This document shows, in pieces, positions 5,651-11,197 of a stretch of 11,197 nucleotides of DNA. Source of the stretch: Intestinimonas aquisgranensis (GTDB lineage Bacteria > Bacillota > Clostridia > Oscillospirales > Oscillospiraceae). The notes under the pieces are model-generated. The model made no database searches. It was not told where the DNA came from and saw only the letters and a list, made by a program, of their open reading frames with translations. The stretch's first letter is position 1, and each line of letters starts with the position of its first letter. The stretch is from assembly GCA_020687605.1 (NCBI GenBank), contig JAJEQY010000105.1, positions 1 to 11,197 on the forward strand, given 5' to 3'. The position numbers and the translations under genes are program-made.

Positions 5651-5869
5651 ATGTCTATTGGTATCATTGCTGCCGCCATCGCAGTTTTCACCGGCATCGG
5701 CGCCGGTATCGGCATCGGCTTCGCTACCGGCAAGGCCAGCGAGGCCATCGCTCGTCAGCCCGAGGCCTCCGGCAAGATCAACAGCGCCCTGCTGCTGGGC
5801 TGTGCCCTGGCGGAAGGCACCGCCATCTTCGGCTTCATCACCGCCCTGCTCATCATCTTCGTGGGTTAA
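5651..5869 (+). CDS. atpE: F-type ATP synthase, F0 subunit c
   Basis: The 72-residue hairpin protein forms the rotating ring. Helix 1 carries the glycine ladder (G15, G17, G19, G21, G23), the polar loop has ARQPEA (34-39), and helix 2 carries the ion-binding E55 in ALAEGTAIFGF. Compared with the sodium-type ring of Ilyobacter tartaricus, the helix 1 glutamine (Q32 there) is I22 and the serine after the glutamate is G56, so the site looks proton-specific. This is inference from known ligands. The ribosome site AGGAGG (5637-5642), eight bases before the ATG, is the strongest in the operon, in keeping with the many c copies needed per enzyme. Confidence 0.97.
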   Translation: MSIGIIAAAIAVFTGIGAGIGIGFATGKASEAIARQPEASGKINSALLLGCALAEGTAIFGFITALLIIFVG

Positions 5870-5881
5870 GGGGGCGCCCCC
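5870..5881 (+). other. GC palindrome over the atpF ribosome site
   Basis: GGGGGCGCCCCC is a perfect 12-base palindrome that begins directly after the atpE stop codon and ends one base before the atpF ATG. It contains the only G-rich stretch that could serve as the atpF ribosome site, so folding or dimer pairing would lower initiation. As a hairpin it gives a 4-base stem and 4-base loop. Confidence 0.5.
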
Positions 5882-5882
5882 G

Positions 5883-6371
5883 ATGCTGGAGTTCCATCTT
5901 TCCAACATTCTGTTCACCATCATCAATCTGCTCGTCCTGTATGCCTTTCTGCGCAAGTTCCTCTTTGGACGGGTCAACGCCGTGCTGGAGGCCCGGGCTG
6001 CCCTGGTGAAGGAGCAGATCTCCTCCGCTGAGGAGAACAACCGTCAGGCCGTGGAGCTGAAGACCCAGTATGAGGCCAAGCTCACCGATGCCCGTCAGGA
6101 GGCGGCCAAGCTGATGGCCGACGCCCAGAACCGGGCCCAGAGGGCCTATGAGGGCAAGCTGGCCCAGGCTGAGTCCGACGCCAAGCAGGTACGCACCCAG
6201 GCGGAGGCCCAGATCGCCGCCGAGCGGATGGCCATGCTGCGGGACGCCCGGAACGAGGTGGCCTCCCTGGCGCTGCTGGCTGCCGCCAAGGTGGCGGAGA
6301 GAGCCGTGGACGAAGCCGGCGATCAGGCCATGGTGGACGAATTTTTGACGGAAGTGGGTGAGCAGACATGA
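5883..6371 (+). CDS. atpF: F-type ATP synthase, F0 subunit b
   Basis: Subunit b is the membrane-anchored half of the peripheral stalk that holds the F1 head still. The 162-residue product has one N-terminal membrane helix (about 8-26, ILFTIINLLVLYAFLRKF region) followed by a long charged, alanine-rich coiled coil (about 34-140) of the usual composition, and a C-terminal end that contacts delta. There is one copy and no b' gene, so a b2 homodimer is expected. The ATG at 5883 is the first in the conserved start MLEFH; upstream frame is not b-like. Its ribosome site is weak and lies in a GC palindrome. The stop overlaps the atpH start by four bases (ATGA). Confidence 0.95.
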   Translation: MLEFHLSNILFTIINLLVLYAFLRKFLFGRVNAVLEARAALVKEQISSAEENNRQAVELKTQYEAKLTDARQEAAKLMADAQNRAQRAYEGKLAQAESDAKQVRTQAEAQIAAERMAMLRDARNEVASLALLAAAKVAERAVDEAGDQAMVDEFLTEVGEQT

Positions 6372-6888
6372 GCGAGCTCGCCCGCCGCTATGCGGAGGCC
6401 CTCTACGAGGTGGCCCCCGATGAGGAGTCCCTGCGTATCACGGCCCAGGCTTTGATGGCGGACGGGACGCTGTGGGAATGTCTGTGTTCCCCCGCCGTGC
6501 AGCCCTGGGAGAAGGCCAGGGTGCTGTCCCGGCTGCCGGCTCTGGACGGCCGCGGCCTGCTGCTGAATTTTTACCGCCTGCTGGCGGAGAAGGGGCGTAT
6601 GGCCCTGCTGCCCGACATCCTGGAGGCCTTCCGGGACCGGGCCCTGGCCCAGCGCGGAGCAGTCCGCTGCCGTCTGACCTGCGTCCGCCGGCCGGGAGAA
6701 GAAGAGCTGGAAAAGCTCAAGAAAGCGCTGTGCAAGCTCCACAAGAAGAAGGACATCGTCTTTGACATCCAGATCGACCCGTCCCTGGTGGGCGGCTTTA
6801 CGCTGGAGCTGGAGGGCGTGACCTATGACAAGAGCGTCCGCGGGGCGCTCTCCGGCCTGAAACGGCAACTGGAAGAGAGGCGAATGGC

Positions 6889-6892
<4 letters not shown>
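6368..6892 (+). CDS. atpH: F-type ATP synthase, F1 subunit delta
   Basis: Delta joins the top of the alpha3-beta3 head to the b stalk. The 174-residue product is of normal length. The N-terminal helical domain starts with ARRYAEALYE, and the C-terminal signature region is DPSLVGGFTLELEG (137-150) followed by YDKSVRGALSGLKRQL. It starts at the ATGA that overlaps the atpF stop and ends at another ATGA that overlaps the atpA start, so all three are probably translated in a coupled way. A GGGTGAG stretch lies before the start. The N-terminal half is more diverged than the rest, which is common for this subunit. Confidence 0.95.
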
Positions 6893-8396
<1,504 letters not shown>

Positions 8397-8409
<13 letters not shown>

Positions 8410-9278
8410 AGGAGATCCGGACCCACATCAAAAGCGTGGAGCAGACGTTAAAGATCACCAACGCCATGTATCTCATCTCCTCCTCCAACCTGCGCAAGGC
8501 CCGGAAGCAGCTGAGTGACGTGGAGCCTTATTTTCAGAAGATCGAGTCCACCCTCTCCGACATCCTTCACCACTCCGAGGAGATCAACCATCGCTTTTTC
8601 GAAAAGCGGCCGGAGATCCCGCCGGAGAAGCGGAAGGTGGGCTATATCGTGGTAGCCGGCGACAAGGGCCTGGCCGGCGCCTATAACCACAACATCCTGA
8701 AGCTGGCGGAGGAGAAGATGGCGGGCACCGCCAACCCCAGCCTCTTTGTGGTGGGACAGGCGGGCCGCTCCTACTTCCAGGAGCACGGCATCCCCATCGA
8801 TGTGGAGTTCCTCTACACCGCCCAGGACCCCAACGTGGGCCGGGCACGGGACATCGCCGAGCTGATGATAGACCTCTACCTGGAGGGTCAGCTGGACGAG
8901 GTATACATCCTCTTTACCAAGATGATCAATACCTTCCGCATGGAGCCCACCGTCCACCGGCTGCTGCCTCTGGACCGGGATTCCTTCCCGGTCTATGACA
9001 AAAACCGGGACTGCTACAACCGTGATGTGGTCTACATTCCCTCGGTGAAGGCGGTCATGGACCGCCTGGTCCCCGGCTACATCAAGGGGGACATCTTCGG
9101 TGCCCTGGTGGAGTCCTACTGCTCCGAGCAGAACGCCCGGATGACCGCCATGAAGTCCTCCAGCGACAACGCCCGGGCCATGCTGCAAAGTCTGAACCTG
9201 GCCTATAACCGGGCACGTCAGGCTGCCATTACCCAGGAGATCACCGAGGTGGTGGGCGGCGCCCAGGCAGCGCTATAA
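8397..9278 (+). CDS. atpG: F-type ATP synthase, F1 subunit gamma
   Basis: Gamma is the rotor shaft inside the alpha3-beta3 head. The 293-residue product has the two long terminal helices (about 1-58 and 232-290) and the central Rossmann-like domain with GDKGLAGAYN (88-97) in place of the usual SDRGLCGGYN. The C-terminal signature ITQEITEVVGGAQAAL (278-293) is nearly canonical. The N-terminal helix reads ITNAMYLISSSNLRKARKQL where most bacteria have ITKAMKMVAAAKLRRAQ, a diverged form at the bearing surface. The ATG at 8397 lies inside the end of atpA and follows GGGTGAG. A GC hairpin comes directly after the stop. Confidence 0.97.
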
Positions 9279-9321
9279 GGGGCGGCGCACGCCCCATTCC
9301 AACATCAACTGCCCGAAAGGG
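9279..9321 (+). other. Two small hairpins between atpG and atpD
   Basis: GGGGCG (9279-9284) pairs with CGCCCC (9290-9295) around a 5-base loop right after the atpG stop. A second small hairpin, CCC-GAAA-GGG (9312-9321), has a GNRA-type loop and includes the G-run of the atpD ribosome site. There is no T tail, so neither is a terminator. They could affect mRNA processing or the translation rate of beta. Confidence 0.45.
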
Positions 9322-9330
9322 GATTACCAT

Positions 9331-10731
<1,401 letters not shown>

Positions 10732-11136
10732 ATGGCCGGGGAGAACACCTTCTACCTGGAGATCATTACCCCAGAGCGGCAGTTCTACATCGGCCCCGCC
10801 GAGGCTCTGGTGCTCCCGGCTGTGGACGGCCAGATGGGGGTCTACCCCGGCCATGAGCCGGCAGTCACCGCCGTGGAGCCGGGAGAGCTGCGCTACAAGG
10901 CCGAGGGCAAATGGGAGCCCGCCGCCGTGGGCGCAGGCTTTGCCGAGATCAAACCGGACTATGTGATCCTGCTGGTGGGCTTTGCCGAGCACCCCGAGGA
11001 GATCGACCGCAAGCGGGCCGAGGCTGCCAAGGAACGGGCCGAGGAGCGCCTGCGTCAGAAGCAGAGCATCCACGAGTACTACCACTCCAAGGCCGCCCTG
11101 GCCCGGGCCATGGCCCGGCTGAAGACCCGGCGCTGA
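10732..11136 (+). CDS. atpC: F-type ATP synthase, F1 subunit epsilon
   Basis: Epsilon links the gamma shaft to the c ring and can brake ATP hydrolysis. The 134-residue product has the N-terminal beta-sandwich (about 1-86, with the typical LEIITPERQFY start and DGQMGVYPGHEP) and the C-terminal two-helix arm (about 88-134). IDRKRA at 91-96 matches the I/L-D-x-x-R-A motif that binds ATP in the epsilon of Bacillus, and the arm ends in a basic, arginine-rich stretch. The start ATG directly abuts the atpD stop, so expression is coupled to beta; GGGGGCGG lies upstream as a plausible ribosome site. It is the last gene of the operon seen here. Confidence 0.96.
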   Translation: MAGENTFYLEIITPERQFYIGPAEALVLPAVDGQMGVYPGHEPAVTAVEPGELRYKAEGKWEPAAVGAGFAEIKPDYVILLVGFAEHPEEIDRKRAEAAKERAEERLRQKQSIHEYYHSKAALARAMARLKTRR

Positions 11137-11197
11137 GTATACAGGCGCACATCTGGTGGAAAATAAGAGAACGAAAATGCCCGCGGGCCCCGTCCCC
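11137..11197. other. Downstream flank of the atp operon, no gene seen
   Basis: The 61 bases after atpC hold no frame or complete terminator. A GCCCGCGGGC palindrome near the right end, preceded by AAAAT, looks like the left arm of a hairpin cut by the window edge; it may be the operon's terminator or part of a bidirectional one. Confidence 0.3.

Overview
The window reads like a chromosomal segment of a GC-rich, low-oxygen Gram-positive of class Clostridia, most likely a gut Oscillospiraceae relative (Flavonifractor / Intestinimonas / Lawsonibacter type). The evidence is AGGAGG-type ribosome sites, G/C-ending codons, short intrinsic terminators with T tails, a class I hybrid cluster protein, and the sequence style of the ATP synthase subunits. 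The species assignment is inference.

Region 1 (1-609) is AT-richer than the rest and looks accessory. It opens with two intrinsic terminators. A 53-residue orphan protein on the minus strand and a 72-residue Xre/Cro-family regulator on the plus strand then diverge from a shared 90-base control region. That region holds two matching operators of form GAAC-N5-GTTC. One lies inside the spacer of a near-consensus leftward promoter; the other lies just upstream of the rightward -10. A strong terminator closes the regulator gene.

Region 2 (610-2452) is a single-gene unit for Hcp (hybrid cluster protein, NO/hydroxylamine reductase). A 16-base dyad is centred exactly 41.5 bases upstream of the predicted transcription start, which suits a Crp/Fnr-type activator. 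The gene ends at a bidirectional terminator shared with the convergent operon.

Region 3 (2456-4799, minus strand) is a CitA/DcuS-family membrane sensor kinase followed four bases later by its CitB/DcuR-family response regulator, driven by a near-perfect vegetative promoter. The sensor domain aligns with DcuS but lacks its three carboxylate-binding residues, and there is no transporter beside it, so its ligand and targets are unknown.

Region 4 (4855-11136, plus strand) is a complete F-type ATP synthase operon in the order a-c-b-delta-alpha-gamma-beta-epsilon (atpB-E-F-H-A-G-D-C), without atpI. Most genes overlap or abut, so translation is probably coupled. The two larger gaps (atpE-atpF and atpG-atpD) carry GC-rich hairpins close to the next ribosome site. 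The c subunit has the proton-type site, and epsilon has the ATP-binding motif seen in bacilli. The last 60 bases hold no gene that can be recognised.

Most of the window is ordinary housekeeping sequence. The parts most worth a second look are the divergent regulator/small-protein switch at the left, the altered ligand pocket of the sensor kinase, the control region of hcp, and the unusual start region of atpB.
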